From Austropuccinia psidii (Eukaryota > Basidiomycota > Pucciniomycetes > Pucciniales > Sphaerophragmiaceae): 64,000 bases of DNA. Location of the stretch: assembly GCA_023105745.1 (NCBI GenBank), contig JALGQZ010000020.1, forward strand, positions 1,353,501 through 1,417,500. The letters are read 5' to 3'. Positions 36,601 through 49,900 of this stretch are shown piece by piece. Within the stretch, counting starts at the first letter, position 1; each line of letters starts with the position of its first letter. The notes under the pieces were generated by a model that was given only the letters and a program-made list of their open reading frames with translations, had not been told where the DNA came from and did no database searches. A program made the position numbers and the translations under genes.

Positions 36601-38865
36601 GCAGTATTGTTAAGACCCATGCCTCAGAATAAGAAGGAAATTCAGTCATTCTTAGGTTTTGCAGGATATTACAGGCAAAACATTAAAGATTTTGCATCCA
36701 TAGCAAGACCACTTTATAAGTTGTGTGACAAAGACACAGTATTTGAAATGACTGTTGACAGAGTCAAAGCTTTTGAGTCTCTAAGAGAAGCATTGACCAC
36801 TGCTCCACTCTTACTGATGCCAGACTTTAAATTGCCTTTCAAACTGTATATTGATGCATCAGGGGATGGACTGGGTGCTGCACTTCACCAAGTTCAGATC
36901 ATAAATGATAAACCTGTAGAAGGACCCATATGTTTCATATCCAGGAAAATCAAACCAACTGAAGCCAGATATGGAGCAAGTCAGATGGATTGTCTATGCC
37001 TTGTCCGGGCCTTGGAGAAATTGAACTACCTCTTAGAGGGATGTGTTTTTGAAGTGATAACAGATTGTACAGCTGTCAAATCACTTTTGAACATGAAAAC
37101 ACCCAACAGACACATGCTCAGATGGCAAAAAGCCCTACAATAATACAGAGGAAATATGACTATTGTTCATAAGGATGGGAATATTCATAAGAATGCAGAT
37201 GGACTAAGCAGATGGTCATTACCAAATAATATTGATAATCCTGCTTATGTGCCAGAAGAAGCTTAACCACAAATTCCAATAGAAGGAATAAGTGTTACAG
37301 ACTTGAACACCACCTTCTTTGAAGAAGTCAGAAGTAGTTACACTCAAGATAAGAACTGTAGCATCTTATGCCAATTACTTAACAAAGACTGTAAAGACAA
37401 CTCTCTAATACATGCCTTGGATGAAGTCTTGAGAATATCTTATGATGAAGGAAGATTTCACCTACTGGATGGTATAATTTACCACAGAACCAAGCACACA
37501 TGTGTCATGACAGTTGTAGACAGGTCATTAATCAATCTTGTACTGAAAGAATGCCATGATAGTCCCTTTTCAGGACATCTGTCTGAAGACAGAACAAGAG
37601 AGAAAGTAAAGACCTTCATATGGTGGCCAATGTGGCAGAAAGATGTTGCAGAGTATTGCAAAACCTGTGACAGATGCCAAAAGGAAAATAAATCCACTGG
37701 CAAAAGACTTGGAAATATGATAAAAATCCAAGAACCAAACAGACCTTGGGAAATTGTCCATATGGATTGGGTAACTGGCCTACCACCAGGAGGTGACAGG
37801 AGCTATAATGCTTGCCTAGTAATTGTGGACAGATTCAGTAAAACTCCAATCTTTTTACCATGTCACAAAGATGATACAGCCATAGATACAGCTCTTCTGA
37901 TATGGAATAGAGTAGTGTCATGGACTGGGATATTTACAAATATCATCAGTGATAGAGATCCCAAATTCACTTCAGCACTATGGACAAATCTTCACCAATT
38001 ATTTGGCACTAAACTGTCTTTCTCTACAGCCTACCACCCACCAAATGATGGCCAGGCTGAAAGAATGATCCAAACCTTAGAGGACATGGTGAGAAGATTT
38101 TGTGCATATGGCCTTGAATTCAAAGATTGTGATGGATTTACCCATGATTGGTGTACTCTGTTGCCAGCACTGGAATTAGCATATAAAACATCAATCCATG
38201 CCAGTACCAATCAAACTCCTGCTATTCTAGAAAAAGGATGGAACCCCAAGTTACCCCAAGATTCCTTGAGGAAAGACTTAATTGAAATACATCCCACAGC
38301 TGCTAGCTTCAAAGGAATGCTAGACAAAGCTAGAAAGCATGCAGTAAGATGCATGGAGGACTCTTTTGCATATGCTAAAGACAAATGGGATAAATCACAT
38401 GCAACTCCAGATTTCAAATTGGGGGACCTAGTTCTTGTATCCACCACTAACTTCAATAGCATCAAAGGATGTAAAAAGTTGAAAGACTCCTTTGCAGGAC
38501 CTTTTGTGATTAAGGCCCTCCATGGAGAAAATGCTGTTGAAGTAGAGTTTTCTGAAGAACTTAGCAATAAGCACCCTACATTTCCAGTAAACTTGATAAA
38601 GCCATATAAATCTAGTGATGCTTAGAAATTTCCCTTGAGGAATAAGATTCCCCAAGTTATACCTCCTATTGAGACATCTGGTACTAAGAAAATTACCAAA
38701 GTTCTTAAAGAAAGGAAATTAAGAACCAAGAAAGTAAGGGAATACCTTGTTAGGTACAATGACCCAGCTTGTGAAGATTAATGGTTAGAAGAAAAAGATA
38801 TACCAGAAGCTACCAAACTCCTAAGGAGATTCAGACACACTAGAAACACCAATATTACAAAGTAA
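32989..38865 (+). pseudogene. Family A element Gag-Pol polyprotein with six in-frame stops
   Basis: One continuous frame of about 1,960 codons. Gag part: coiled-coil-rich region 33600-34250, then a Gag core (WPHFSGEGEYDHMEF, 34390) and a CCHC-type knuckle at 34999-35040 with Leu where His belongs. Protease: LLLDPGA at about 35355, an unusual DPG in place of DSG/DTG. Reverse transcriptase: [29 protein letters not shown] and YIDE (36406-36417) where YIDD is canonical. RNase [14 protein letters not shown] and [11 protein letters not shown]. Integrase: H-H-C-C zinc site 37548-37680, HMDW, SDRDPKF and the Glu of DGQAERM. The tail (38700-38860, REYLVRYNDPA...) resembles a chromodomain. Stops: 36049, 36301, 37141, 37264, 38623 and 38779 (TAA except TAG at 38623). 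No frameshift was found. Confidence 0.92.
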
Positions 38866-38876
38866 TATTCTTTTTT

Positions 38877-38888
38877 AGGGGGAGGGAA
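38877..38888 (+). promoter_or_regulatory. Polypurine tract
   Basis: AGGGGGAGGGAA immediately before the 3' LTR; primes plus-strand synthesis in LTR retrotransposons. Confidence 0.85.
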
Positions 38889-40727
38889 TGTGAGCCTTAG
38901 AGGTAATTTCATATACCCAAAAGACCACAAATACAAAAATAACATATTAATATAAATAAAATAAATTTATTTATATTATTAAAATCAAAATCAAAATATA
39001 AATATAAAATAATATTAAAAATAAAAAATTAATTACAATTTAAGAATAAAAATACATTAAATTTTGTAAGTATAAAATTACATTTATACTTGAAAAAATT
39101 GAGTAAAAATGAAATTTTATCAAAATTGTGAAAAAATAAATAAATTTGGAAAAGAGTTAAATGAAAATTATTATAGCTTTTTATTAAATAAATAAACACA
39201 TAGAAATTATTTCACCATTGGATTCCTCATAAAAAATCAGGTGGGGTCACCTCTGAGTGAAATTCTTGTAACTCAACTCTAAATAAGCTTAAATTAAGTT
39301 TTTAGTATTTTCAATACAGAATCTGAAAATCCTCAAAACCTCAATTTAATTCACACCGCATGTGGTGTTAACCATCAATTTTTGTGTTAAAATTGAGGTG
39401 TTGTGTTTAGTTTAGAAGTTATGAGGAATTGAAGTATTTTCAATTGAATTCAATTGAAATGTCAAAATGTGCGCGTGTATTACATAAGTGAACTTTGATT
39501 TACATATGAGGTGTCAATTATTACTGTATTGTACTGTACAATTGAATTGAATTACATATGTAAATTATGAGTATAATACATGATGAGGAATTAAAGGAAA
39601 AATAAATTGGAAAGATTAAATTTGGGGGGGAAAAAGAACTCCAGCTCTAAGGGGGAGCTAGACCCCCAAAATCCTTGATGACAGGCGTGGGATGTCAAAA
39701 TTCACGCAAAAGTTCATCACTTTTGGCCTGGAATTGAGTTACAGGGTCTGTGGACTCAATTGATGATGAGGTTTTGATACCAACTGGGATAGTTTTAGCT
39801 GTTGCCAAGAGGGTAAAACTACCCTTAAGATAAAACAATCATAGTAAAAACAGTTTTAACTGGTTTCTACGCCTCTGACACACATTATGACGTGTTTTGA
39901 AGGCTCTAGGCCTGGTATTGCTATAGTAATGGCTGATTTAAGGGTCTAGAATGGCTAAAAATGGCTAAAAATGGCTTAAACCAGCCCTTTTTGGTCTAAA
40001 CCAGAGTTCAATGATGCCATAATTGGCTTTTCTGTTGTCAGACTGTTTTTCACGACTGACAAGAGTAAATTTTACTTTTGGAGTAAGAGAATTTATGGCT
40101 ATAAAAGAATGTCTTCTTTGCCCCACTTTTCTCTTCATGTTAGAATCTTTTCCTTTTATTAATTAGTTTAAACACTGTTAAACCAATCAATAAAAGATTC
40201 CAACCACCATTTTTAAATCATTTTAATCCTTTTAACCACGTGAAAAAATCATTATAATCATTGTTTGTAACTCTTATAATCATTTTTACCCCTGAACCAC
40301 CCCAAAAGTGAATTAAAGCATCTTTCATCACTGTAAACTTTGTCACTTTGTTTCCAAATTCACTCTGGTCACTTTTGGGTGTGTTTTCTCTTTAATATTC
40401 TTTTTAAGAAGACTTTGTTCTTTAATCAATTGCTTGCAGTTCTTTTCTCAATTAATTCTAATTGAAATTGCTCTTGAAGAAATTTCTTTTGTAGCCTTAA
40501 AATATCTCTTGTAGAGTATTTTTTGGATAAATTTTTATTGTTGGTAAAACAATAAATTTTTATAATATTATTGTTTTATACTAATAAAGTTATAAGCAAT
40601 AAAATTGGTGTGTTTTCTCTTAAAAATAATATTTCATACTATTTTTAACTGAATTTTACCTTATACAAATTTTGAGGACAGGAAAAGTACTTGATTTTTA
40701 ATCAAAGTTTCATATCCACACCTTACA
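38889..40727 (+). repeat. 3' LTR of the family A element
   Basis: 1,839 bp. Nearly identical to the 5' LTR; the largest difference is about 25 extra bases around 39060-39085. One palindrome is broken by a single A-to-G change (CACCGCATGTGGTG). Confidence 0.96.
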
Positions 40728-40732
40728 GTAAG

Positions 40733-40980
40733 TGTGGGGCCAAAATGATGTCCATCCAGGTGTCCATAAAATTGAGTTTTCTTCTCTTTATCTTCTTCCA
40801 ATGTTTTTGGATTAGCTTAAACTGTTTGTATTTTCAATAGTGAAATCCACAGAATGATGTTAAAAACCAGTGGCTCAAAATAAAAATTGAAGAAATATTG
40901 ATCCAAATGGAAAATTGAAAAACTGAGAATAAACAGAGAATTTGAGGACTAAAGGGGAATCTTAATGATTCTTTGTGTGT
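40733..40980. other. Short spacer between Gypsy element and hAT remnant
   Basis: No recognisable features in this unique AT-rich sequence. Confidence 0.5.
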
Positions 40981-40988
40981 CTGTGTAC

Positions 40989-43780
40989 TAAGGGTGGGCC
41001 CTGTGGATTTTTTACCACCTTGGCCCTAGCCCTATCCAATTCCGGATACAATTCCTGATCTTGTTTCCTTTCTTTTTTGGGCCCAGTCCCTATTGTCCAA
41101 GAACCATGGGGATTGTGTGGGACTTTTGGGAATAATTTTCTCCCTCCCCAGCTTATTTATTTCCTTATTTTCTGCCCATTTTATTTTTCTTATAATTTAA
41201 AATCCCAAATTGCATCTTACCTTTGGAATGTCTATTTGTGTACTACTTATACCATTTTTTCCCTTTTTGAAAAAACCTTGTTTATTAATTTTTTTGAAAA
41301 AACAACATTTTTTCATTTGATGGAGCTTGATCAACCTTCACAACCTTCATAAAAACCCACCAGAAATTCCGACTATTAAACTCAGGTCTCTGGAGCTGAA
41401 CTATCCCAATCAAGCAAACACTCTTGGGTATTGCAATACTTTTCCAATATCGACAACCAATATTTTCAATGCAAAGTCAATAACTTTTCAGGGTCTTTCT
41501 GAAATAAGAAACTTGAAAAGGATCACACAGGAGGCACCAAAGGCATGATAAAACAGTTGAATATTTTGCATTGCCTAACAAAGTCCAACAATGATCATCC
41601 CAAAGCTGAATCACAAATGATTCTCAATGAATTTTTCAAAGGGAAGGAACATAAAAAGGTAAGAAGATTTTTGATTAAAATACCTTTCTCATTTGTGTCT
41701 AATATCTGTTTGACTTAACAGATGCTTTCTTCCTAATCTCTCAAGACTGCATGGTGTATTTCATGTGTGAAAATGACCTCCCACTTTCTGTGTCCAAATT
41801 GGAATACTTTTGCAATCTCCTGCAGCTCTGCAGACAATAAATCTAAAACATATTGGTTTGCCAAAATTCATTGAAATTTCATTTAAGAAACATTTATTTT
41901 TCTCATCAGAAAATAATCTGCAAGAGCCTCACTGAAATTTGGCCAATAATTTCACTTAAAACCAACACTTGGACAATCCCCAATAATGTGGCTTTTATTG
42001 GAGTCACAGGTCATTAATTGGATGAAGATTACCAAATGTCATCTTTACTTCTAGTATTTAATGAAATCAAAGGTTTTGTCTTTTTTTTTCTTCTGGTGTT
42101 TGGGTTAGTTCTAACTTTGCTATTAATCTGATCACAGGTGATCATTCGGGCCAATCTCTAGAAAACTCATTTATGGAAATCATCTCTTGATATGGTCTTA
42201 ATGCAATTCCTGGTGGATTAATGACTGACAATTCATCAGTCAGTAATAGGATGTCACAAGTACTTGAAGAGATGATGAAGGATTTTTCTGAAAAGCAACA
42301 GGCCATTGGATGTATGGCACATGCAATACACCTGGCGGCACATGAAGGACTCAGATGCCTTTGTGATGGAAGGGCTTCAATGACCACCCAGGAAGAATGT
42401 GAAGATGACTGCTCAATGTTGATAGCCAACATTTTTGATCATCCTGATGCTTCTTATCTGAATTGAAACACAATCATCACCCAAATAGGACATTTGACCT
42501 CTTACCTGACACATAGTCCCCAAAGGAGGGACAAGTTTAGTGCACTGGTGAGCTTGATTTATGATTAAAAAACCCCAGAATTTCAACGACTCTTCTGTCC
42601 CATGTTTTCACAAGGTGGAACTCCACTTACAAAATTATTCAAGGAGTGATAAACCTAAAGGAAGAATACCCAAAAGCATGCAGTATTATCTCCTCTCTCC
42701 ACTTGAATGGCAAAAGGCCCAGGTAATGGTAGAATTTCTCCAACCTCTTTATGAGGCAACCATGATTATTTGTGGGTCCAATTATCCAAAAATCAATCAA
42801 GAGCTTCCACTTTATATATTGCTTCTTAAAAGGATCAATCAGGTATGTCTAATTACTTTTAATAATCTAATTATTATTAGATTCTATTACTTTACCATTG
42901 GTAGGCTTGCAATAGATACAATGTGGGTCCAATTGAGCCAGCTGCAATGACCATGATATTAAAAAACATCAAATATGTCACCATATTACTATTGAAGACC
43001 CCAGAAACATGTGCAGCTATTCTGGATCCGTGCATTAAAATGAAATTTTTCATAACAAACAAATTGACTATTATGAAATTTGGGACCTCCTCAAACAAAC
43101 ACAGAGCTTCATTTTAAGAAGATGCCAAAGACCATTTCAAAAGCAAAAACTTGGCCCAAGACCCTGATGGTGTTGAAAAAGTCACAGGTTTTTTTGACAA
43201 ACTTTAAACTTCCTGCTCAAAGTAGAGCTGTAGCTTAAAAACTGTGATCAAGAGGCTCTTAGCTGAACCTCCTGAGACAAAGGAAACCAATATCTCACTT
43301 TTTTGGAAGTCCCAAGGTAATATTTTTCCTACTCTATCTGTGATTGCACGCAAATATTTGGCCATCCCAGAAAATAGTTCCCCTTCTGAGAAAGTTTCCT
43401 CAGGTGGGAGGAAAATTCTTACATATCAGTGATCATCACTTTCAGCAGCACACGTTGAACAGTTGGCTTGGGTAAAAAAATTGGGCCCATAAATTTGTCT
43501 AACTAGATAATCATGAGTAAGCTCATGATATGGCTGTGGTTTATTGTTGTTACTTTTTTCTTCTCTTATTATCTTGTAATCTTTGTTGGTTTTTTTCAGT
43601 GATTAAGAATATTTGGTCATATTACTTTGAGATAAAAACCATGTATCCCCACATGGATTTACCTTTTGGACTGTTCCCATTCCCATCGCGTTTTCCACCA
43701 GGTTTCATTTCCCATTCCCTAATCTTGAGAACCCCATTCATGGGAATTCCCGCATGGATCAGAAATGGGGCCCACCCTTA
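40989..43780 (+). mobile_element. hAT-superfamily DNA transposon remnant
   Basis: Bounded by inverted repeats TAAGGGTGGGCCC (40989-41001) and its complement GGGCCCACCCTTA (43768-43780). The flanking 8-mers CTGTGTAC (40981-40988) and CTATGTAG (43781-43788) agree at 6 of 8 positions, as expected of an aged 8-bp hAT target duplication. The interior encodes a broken hAT transposase. 2,792 bp in total. Confidence 0.75.
41320..43490 (+). pseudogene. hAT transposase, broken
   Basis: Fragments appear in family order. A degraded BED zinc-finger region lies at about 41400-41640. An intron at 41659-41721 has a TTAACAG end. A core block contains MTDNSSVSNRMSQV and GCMAHAIHLAAHEGL (42221-42360). A second intron at 42843-42904 joins INQ to ACNRYNVGP. 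The C-terminal dimerisation domain (Dimer_Tnp_hAT) shows LFWKSQGN, ARKYLAIP, SGGRKILTYQ and a closing AAHVEQLAWVKK (43290-43475). hAT transposases cut and paste DNA through an RNase H-fold core. Multiple stops and frame changes (for example before 42221 and at 43115, 43204, 43430) rule out a functional product. Confidence 0.82.
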
Positions 43781-43788
43781 CTATGTAG

Positions 43789-46730
43789 GTTTAGGAAGCC
43801 TGTGAATCATTAATTTGGTATTATATTTGGGGACTTTTTTAGCATCAAATCTAAGGGTTTGAAATAAAAACAATTGTGATTTTCATATAAAACCATGGCT
43901 TAAGAATAGAATATTTAATATTAATAACCATCAAAAATTTAATTCTCTTAATTTTTTTGGAACATTCCAGTTTTTTCTTTCTTGGTACCAATTTGGCTTC
44001 ACTATGCATATTCGTGTTGAAAAATCATAAATTATGTCACCAATATTGATATACTGGATTACTTTGATATGGTAAAATATGATATAATGTGATTTCTTAT
44101 TTAAAGGGGATTGGGGTAGAAGATCTATCAATAAGTAAGATAAGTCTATGATAACTTTTACTTTTAGAGCTTTAATGCAATTATTTGGGTATAATTTGAG
44201 GAAAGATAATATTCATGCATCAATATGGTTGACCTTTGTTTTTATCAAGTATTTTATTGTTTTAAAAACATTTGTTCTGATATCTTTCTGTTCCATTAAT
44301 TTTCAAATCATCCTTTCTTTACTTTATGAGATATTCTCCACTAAAACTTCAATATGATGAAACTTTAACCCACGTTTTGATGATTAGGATGTATGGAGCG
44401 CTATCCATGCACTCAAAAACTAAAATTTTATCTGAAACTGATGAGCTCATAACTTCAGATATCTCATGATAACTCTCAGAAATTATTTATCATAAAAAAT
44501 AAATAAAATAAAATAGTAAAACTAATGGATAAAATAACTTTTGAATTTATCTACATGCAGTTTTCCCTAAAGTTATGAGGGAAAACTTGCTTTATTCCTA
44601 TCAATAGCTTAATTGAAGCTGTTATAAATAGTAAATATCTATTTAATATGATTAAGATCTACTTACCAATGAGGAAATAATACAGTTAATTAATTTTATT
44701 TGAAATAATGGGAATCCTTTGTAATATTCAAGAAAAATAACAGAAATAAATAGGCTCTTTTATAAAATTACTTCCTCAAAATTTACTTTCAATTAAAATC
44801 TATTTGATTAAATTATATATGCAGCTCCTTTAAGTGATTTTACAATATAAGATGAGAAGAGTTCTTGTTTTCTTTATATATTCATGTTTGATAAAAAGCT
44901 TCAACTATTTATCAAGTTGAGAGATAAGCTGGAAGCTTTTAGGAATTAAACTTGAAGTAACACAGATATAGCTTCAGAGCCATATCCAATTAAACTCAAA
45001 ACATTTTCGCATCCACTTTTCAAGGATTCACTCTTAATTATTGTAAAGTTCCCCATAAATCGACGCAGATTATATCTCTTTTTTAATAGGCATTTATTCA
45101 AAGTGTCTTGCCACAAGATTTCAAAAGCCACAAATAAAAAAAATTCAAACACTAGATTAAATATGTACTTAAATAATGAATTGTATGCTTTGATATATGC
45201 GAATTTGAAATATATATTTTTGGAAATCAAAAATATTTCTGTTCAAAAATGAAATACTAGTATTAATCTGGATCTTGACCACACTTTAACATAATTACAG
45301 GGAATAGAATATATATAAAATATCTATAAAAATTTTCCTCATTTATTTGAATAAGAAAAAGGATTCAAATTTTTGGTTAATTTAACCAGTATGATACTGG
45401 ATTCATATATTCCCTATTTTTCCTTCCCACATGTTTTTTTGCTAAGTTGATTTTTTTTCCTTCATTTTTGACACAGCAAAAAAAAAAACATAAAAAATAC
45501 AAAACATATTCTAACAATTTTTTCTTTAAAAAAAGATCAAATAAGAAGATAGAAAATCCTCAAAAATTATTAAAATATTTATGAAATGTGATCTGAATTT
45601 ATTTTCTTTATCATTAGGATTAAGATTTTTTTGTAGATTTTTTAGGAGAAAAGCAGTACAAGAAACGGTCTTTCTTCTACTCCAAAGAAAATATTTTCAT
45701 TTATTCTATTTCAATTTTTTGAGTTTTATCAGTTATTGTTTTCTGGTGATATTTTATTTGTATTATTTTATCAATTTTTTGTTTATAGATGTTTTTTAAG
45801 ATTTTCCTGACTTTTTTTCTTTATTTGTGTAATAATTTTTGCTTTGAATCTATATTTCTGCGTCTATTAAAGATTAAGGTAGAAGGCTCTGTAAGGCATT
45901 CTACAGTAATTTTTTAATTTTTTTTACTTTGCTATAGTATGTGTCATTTAATAATTACTAGTTTGAAATTTCCTAAAATAGTCAGCAATTTTACATTAGT
46001 AACCCCTCTCAAGGCTTATACAGCTATTTTCTTCACAATTATTTGATTTTTTCCAGTAGTAGGCGCTGAAATTCAAAGAGTCTACTACTGCTATTTTTAA
46101 TTGAGTAATAAATCCTTGAAAAGAGAAAAGTGTGTAACTTATTTCTCTTGTAAAAAGAGTAATTTGAGTATTACCAGAAATTATTTAATTTAGTGATTAT
46201 ACAAAGCAAGGGAAAAATGAGACAAAATAAAAAAAATACTTCAATTTTTAAAATTATAGTAAATTCAGAAGAAAAAATATACAGATTTTTTATTATTTTT
46301 TCTCAAAAAAAACCAAAAAAAAATTACTTCATAAATCACCAAAATTGAATCATATGATTAACATGATGTTTAAAGCACTTTTTTCCACTCAAATTTCTCC
46401 ATAAAATTTCAGGAAAAGATTTTATAGCTCAAGTATTACAGCTGATGAGGTCACAAATGTCAATGAAGAAACAAATGGTGTTATTTTTTTTTTCCAATTT
46501 TCAATCTACTCAATGCTCAAAAATATATGGAAATAAGAAAGCATTAGCAGTTTTTTTTATGCTAAAACAGCTTACCAAATCTTGGCCCCTACTCAAATGA
46601 ATTCATTAATATTGCTTTTAATTCATTTGGAAATCTGAATTTGATCTTACTTTGGCTTTTGCTATCTGTTTTGACTTGTAGGAATAGTAGTTTATGAGGT
46701 TGAGATGTGTGTTAACCGGTGTATTTCACC
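43789..46730. other. AT-rich region without assignable genes
   Basis: No exons or transposon termini recognised. A small inverted repeat (CAGTAGTAG at 46054-46062, CTACTACTG at 46082-46090) is the only structure noticed. Several small open frames (44148-44357, 44946-45230, 45581-45799) have compositions typical of random AT-rich DNA. Confidence 0.55.
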
Positions 46731-46959
46731 TGCTTTTCAGCCTGCGCTGCCAGGTCTCCCATAAAGTATTTATGGATTTAACCTAAACCCGAGCTAAACC
46801 CGAGCTTACCCGAACGTGAAATCTCAGCGGACAGGTGTTAGCTTAGTGTTACCGAATCTGATCCCCAAAGAAATCTCAATTATTTATCGAATTATTCAAA
46901 AATTTAGATTTTTAATATTTTTTAAAAATTTGTTATTTTTCTTTTTAAAATTCGATTGA
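46731..46959 (+). promoter_or_regulatory. Probable SPF45 promoter and 5' UTR
   Basis: A local drop in AT content ahead of the start codon. It contains near-tandem repeats CTAAACCCGAG, CTAAACCCGAG, CTTACCCGAACG (about 46792-46824). AT-rich leader up to the ATG at 46960. No TATA box is obvious. Regulatory role is inferred from position. Confidence 0.4.
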
Positions 46960-49900
46960 ATGAGTTTCAAATTTGGCGCTTTCAGTGGATCCTCATCGGC
47001 TGGTGGTGGGGGCCCTGGTTCGTCCTCCAACAGTGGTGGGGGAGGTGGTCTTTACGCTGGAATCTCACTCGGTGGAACTAATAATAATAAAAACTTGAAT
47101 CAAGACTTAAATTCATCAGATAAAAATTCTATTGGTGATCAATCTGGCAATCTATCCAATCAAACTGATTCTAACGATCCTTCAAGCCTACCCCAGAGGT
47201 CTCCTACTAAGGATAATCAAGTCAAGAAAGATGACGATAAGTCAAAAGGTGAACAGACACTCCATCTTCAAACAACTCAATTTCATCATCACTTTCAAAT
47301 TTACAAATCTATTATCATCTTGTATCATATCTAGCTCTCTTTCTTTTCTTTTATTGCTTGGTTTGATGACATCCAGATGATGGTATCTTGAAATTTTCAA
47401 ATAGCGTTGCCTGTCGAGCAACTTGTCTTACTATCTTGATACTTGATTGGGTTCGTCGGATTTTATCCAGTCCATCATTTTCGCTGGTTTAGTTGCCCTC
47501 TAGACAGACAACCATAACCTATATAGTTTAGTCTCTAAAGATTCATTTAAAATAAACAATGGCTAGATGATCCTTGGATGTTTGGGAACGTGTGCTAATC
47601 TATAAGCTTTAGCTTCTTCATGGTCTTCTTCTCTTCGTTTTGCACCCGTCATACGAAAGCAACCCGCCAAGTCGGCCTCTAAGCCTTTTGCTGTCCCGTT
47701 CTCTACTTCCGTCTCGGTCGCCAACAAGTCTGGTCTTGCCGCCGCTGCCTTTGCCCCTGAAGACGACAATGACTTGAATACAATCAATCCAACTGGCAAG
47801 GGTATCCATATTCCCGGCCGTGCAAAGCTGGCGCTTACTGCTCATGCTCCATCGACTACTTCCTCAAAACCTCCAAGCGTGTTTGCCCGAAAGGGTGGCT
47901 TCTTGGCTGCTCATGCCCCTGAACGGATTCCTGGAGCTCCTAGTTCCACGACATCAAACGCTAAATCTCCCATCAGCCAAGCTATAGGTGATAAAGTCGA
48001 TTCTAACATTCCTGGATTTCAGCATTCTTTACCAGCCATCCTCGCACAAACGACTACTTTAAAAGGTTTGGTACCCACCATACCCGGTTCATCTTCAAAA
48101 GTATTAAAAAAGAAGCTTGATCAGCCTCCATCTTTAACACTTCCTGAGGATGAACTTGGAACTGGTGGTCGCAGGGACGTTAACGGTTTTGCGGAAACAG
48201 AAGCAGGTCGAAAACTTGCTCTCAAGGCTGCTAGAAACTCCAAAAAAGTACGCCAATCCTATGAATTTCTTTCTGAATTAGTCACAAACACACCTGTCAT
48301 CCCATCTGTTTTTTGGTGGATGGCGTTCTAATTGATGGTTCAAGTCTAAGAAGAAGGGAAAGACTCGTGAAGTAGACCCTGCAATCTTGTTTATGGAAGA
48401 CTATGATCCTGCTCGGCCAAATGATTATGTATGCCTGTTTTTCTCTTGTTTGATGCACTACATTGAACGTTTAATTGACTAACCCGTACGTTATTTTCTC
48501 CATTCTTTCTAGAATGAATGGATAAATTTCGTCAAACGCCGGCGTGAAATGAGACGAGAAGCCATTCGTCTCGAGCGTGAGCGCCAACGCCGACAAGAAC
48601 GTCAAGAAATGACCGAGAGCTCTTATTACAGTTCCGACGATGATGGAACTGCTAGTGATGAGGCAAGGCCCCCTCGTGGTGCGCTTCATTTTTTGTTGAT
48701 CCATCATTTCAAAAGATCTCATTCAGAACCTTTACTCCATCGTCTAGGCAATTTTTTCGCCCCACCACCGGAATATCATGAACCCATCAACAAAAACGAT
48801 GATGATAACCCTTCCACTACTGTCCCGTTTACTACCGTCTCTCGTACAGAAACTGGGGATGAAGCTTATGCCCGTCGAGTTGCCTTATCTCAAGGAATTC
48901 CTTACCAGCCACCCCAAAATGTTCCACCAGCTCCAGTCAATGAACATAAAGACATTTCTCCTGAAGCTACCCCAACCATCTCCATTGCCGATGCTCAGGC
49001 ACGTGCAAAATCTATTGCCGAACGGCTTCAAAAGGTTCATGGCTCGACGAATGAGTCTGAGGCTGCCAGCCCAGTAGCTGAACCCAATTCGTCAGAGCCC
49101 CCCCTCGATTCAAAGGCTCAAATGCCGCCTACTGCGGCTGCAACATTACTCGAGGCCCAAGCCAAGGCAAAGTTAATTGCTGCTAAACTTGCAGCTCTAA
49201 ATGGTGCCAACAATAGCTCTTCCAGCTCTGTTGCTCCAGCTGAAACAAAAACTTTACATTCGGTTGAGAATAACCAGCAAGACGCTTCTCAAGAATTTAC
49301 TAATAAGGCGTCAGTTGTTTTGCTCCCTACCATCATTTCTGCGCTGAGCTTATGTCCGCAGATCAATATATGCTGCCTAAATCTGTTCGAAATCTTACAT
49401 TTATGTTTGTCTCATCACAGACCGGGTCAACCTGACTTTGCTCGAAGGTTGATGGATAAATATGGATGGAAAGAAGGGCAAGGACTTGGCGCCACAGAGT
49501 CGGGTCGAACCTCCATTCTAACAGTTGCCACAGCTCCAGTCTCAGGAAATAAAAAACGAAAAAATAACTCAATTGAAATGGGAGCGGGAGTTTCGGGACC
49601 GATGATGCCTAGCAAAACAGGAATTGCGGGTAAAGGAAGAGGTGTCGTTTTAGATGAGGCTAAAGTCCAAAGAGATATGGAAGAAAAGATTAGGTATGGT
49701 GAGCCCACGAGGGTGGTATACCTAACTAATGTGGTGTCAGTGGATGAAGTGGATGATGAACTAGCTACTGAAATAGGTTAGGATCTTTTCTCATACTTTC
49801 ATATGACTTCAACTCATGGATTTCTGATGACATGATCCGCCAATTGTTTTTTTGACTACTCAGCTGAGGAAGCACATAAACATGGGATTGTTGAGAGATG

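Larger units (their letters stand above)
30671..40727 (+). mobile_element. Full-length Ty3/Gypsy chromovirus-like retrotransposon (family A), TSD GTAAG
   Basis: A 10,057-bp element with long LTRs (30671-32485 and 38889-40727), each TGTGAG...CTTACA. The target duplication GTAAG is present at 30666-30670 and 40728-40732. After the left LTR there is a TGG-led primer binding site. Before the right LTR there is a purine tract AGGGGGAGGGAA. The internal region encodes a spliced first ORF, Gag-like sequence, DPG protease, reverse transcriptase, RNase H, integrase and a chromodomain-like tail, in Ty3/Gypsy order. By eye the two LTRs differ at only about 2% of aligned sites plus a few indels, so insertion is relatively recent. 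The polyprotein nevertheless has six stops. Confidence 0.96.

Noticed and set aside
46054..46090. Inverted repeat CAGTAGTAG/CTACTACTG as a possible structured RNA
   Set aside because: A single 9-bp stem with a 19-nt loop in AT-rich DNA, no further pairing, promoter or terminator context.
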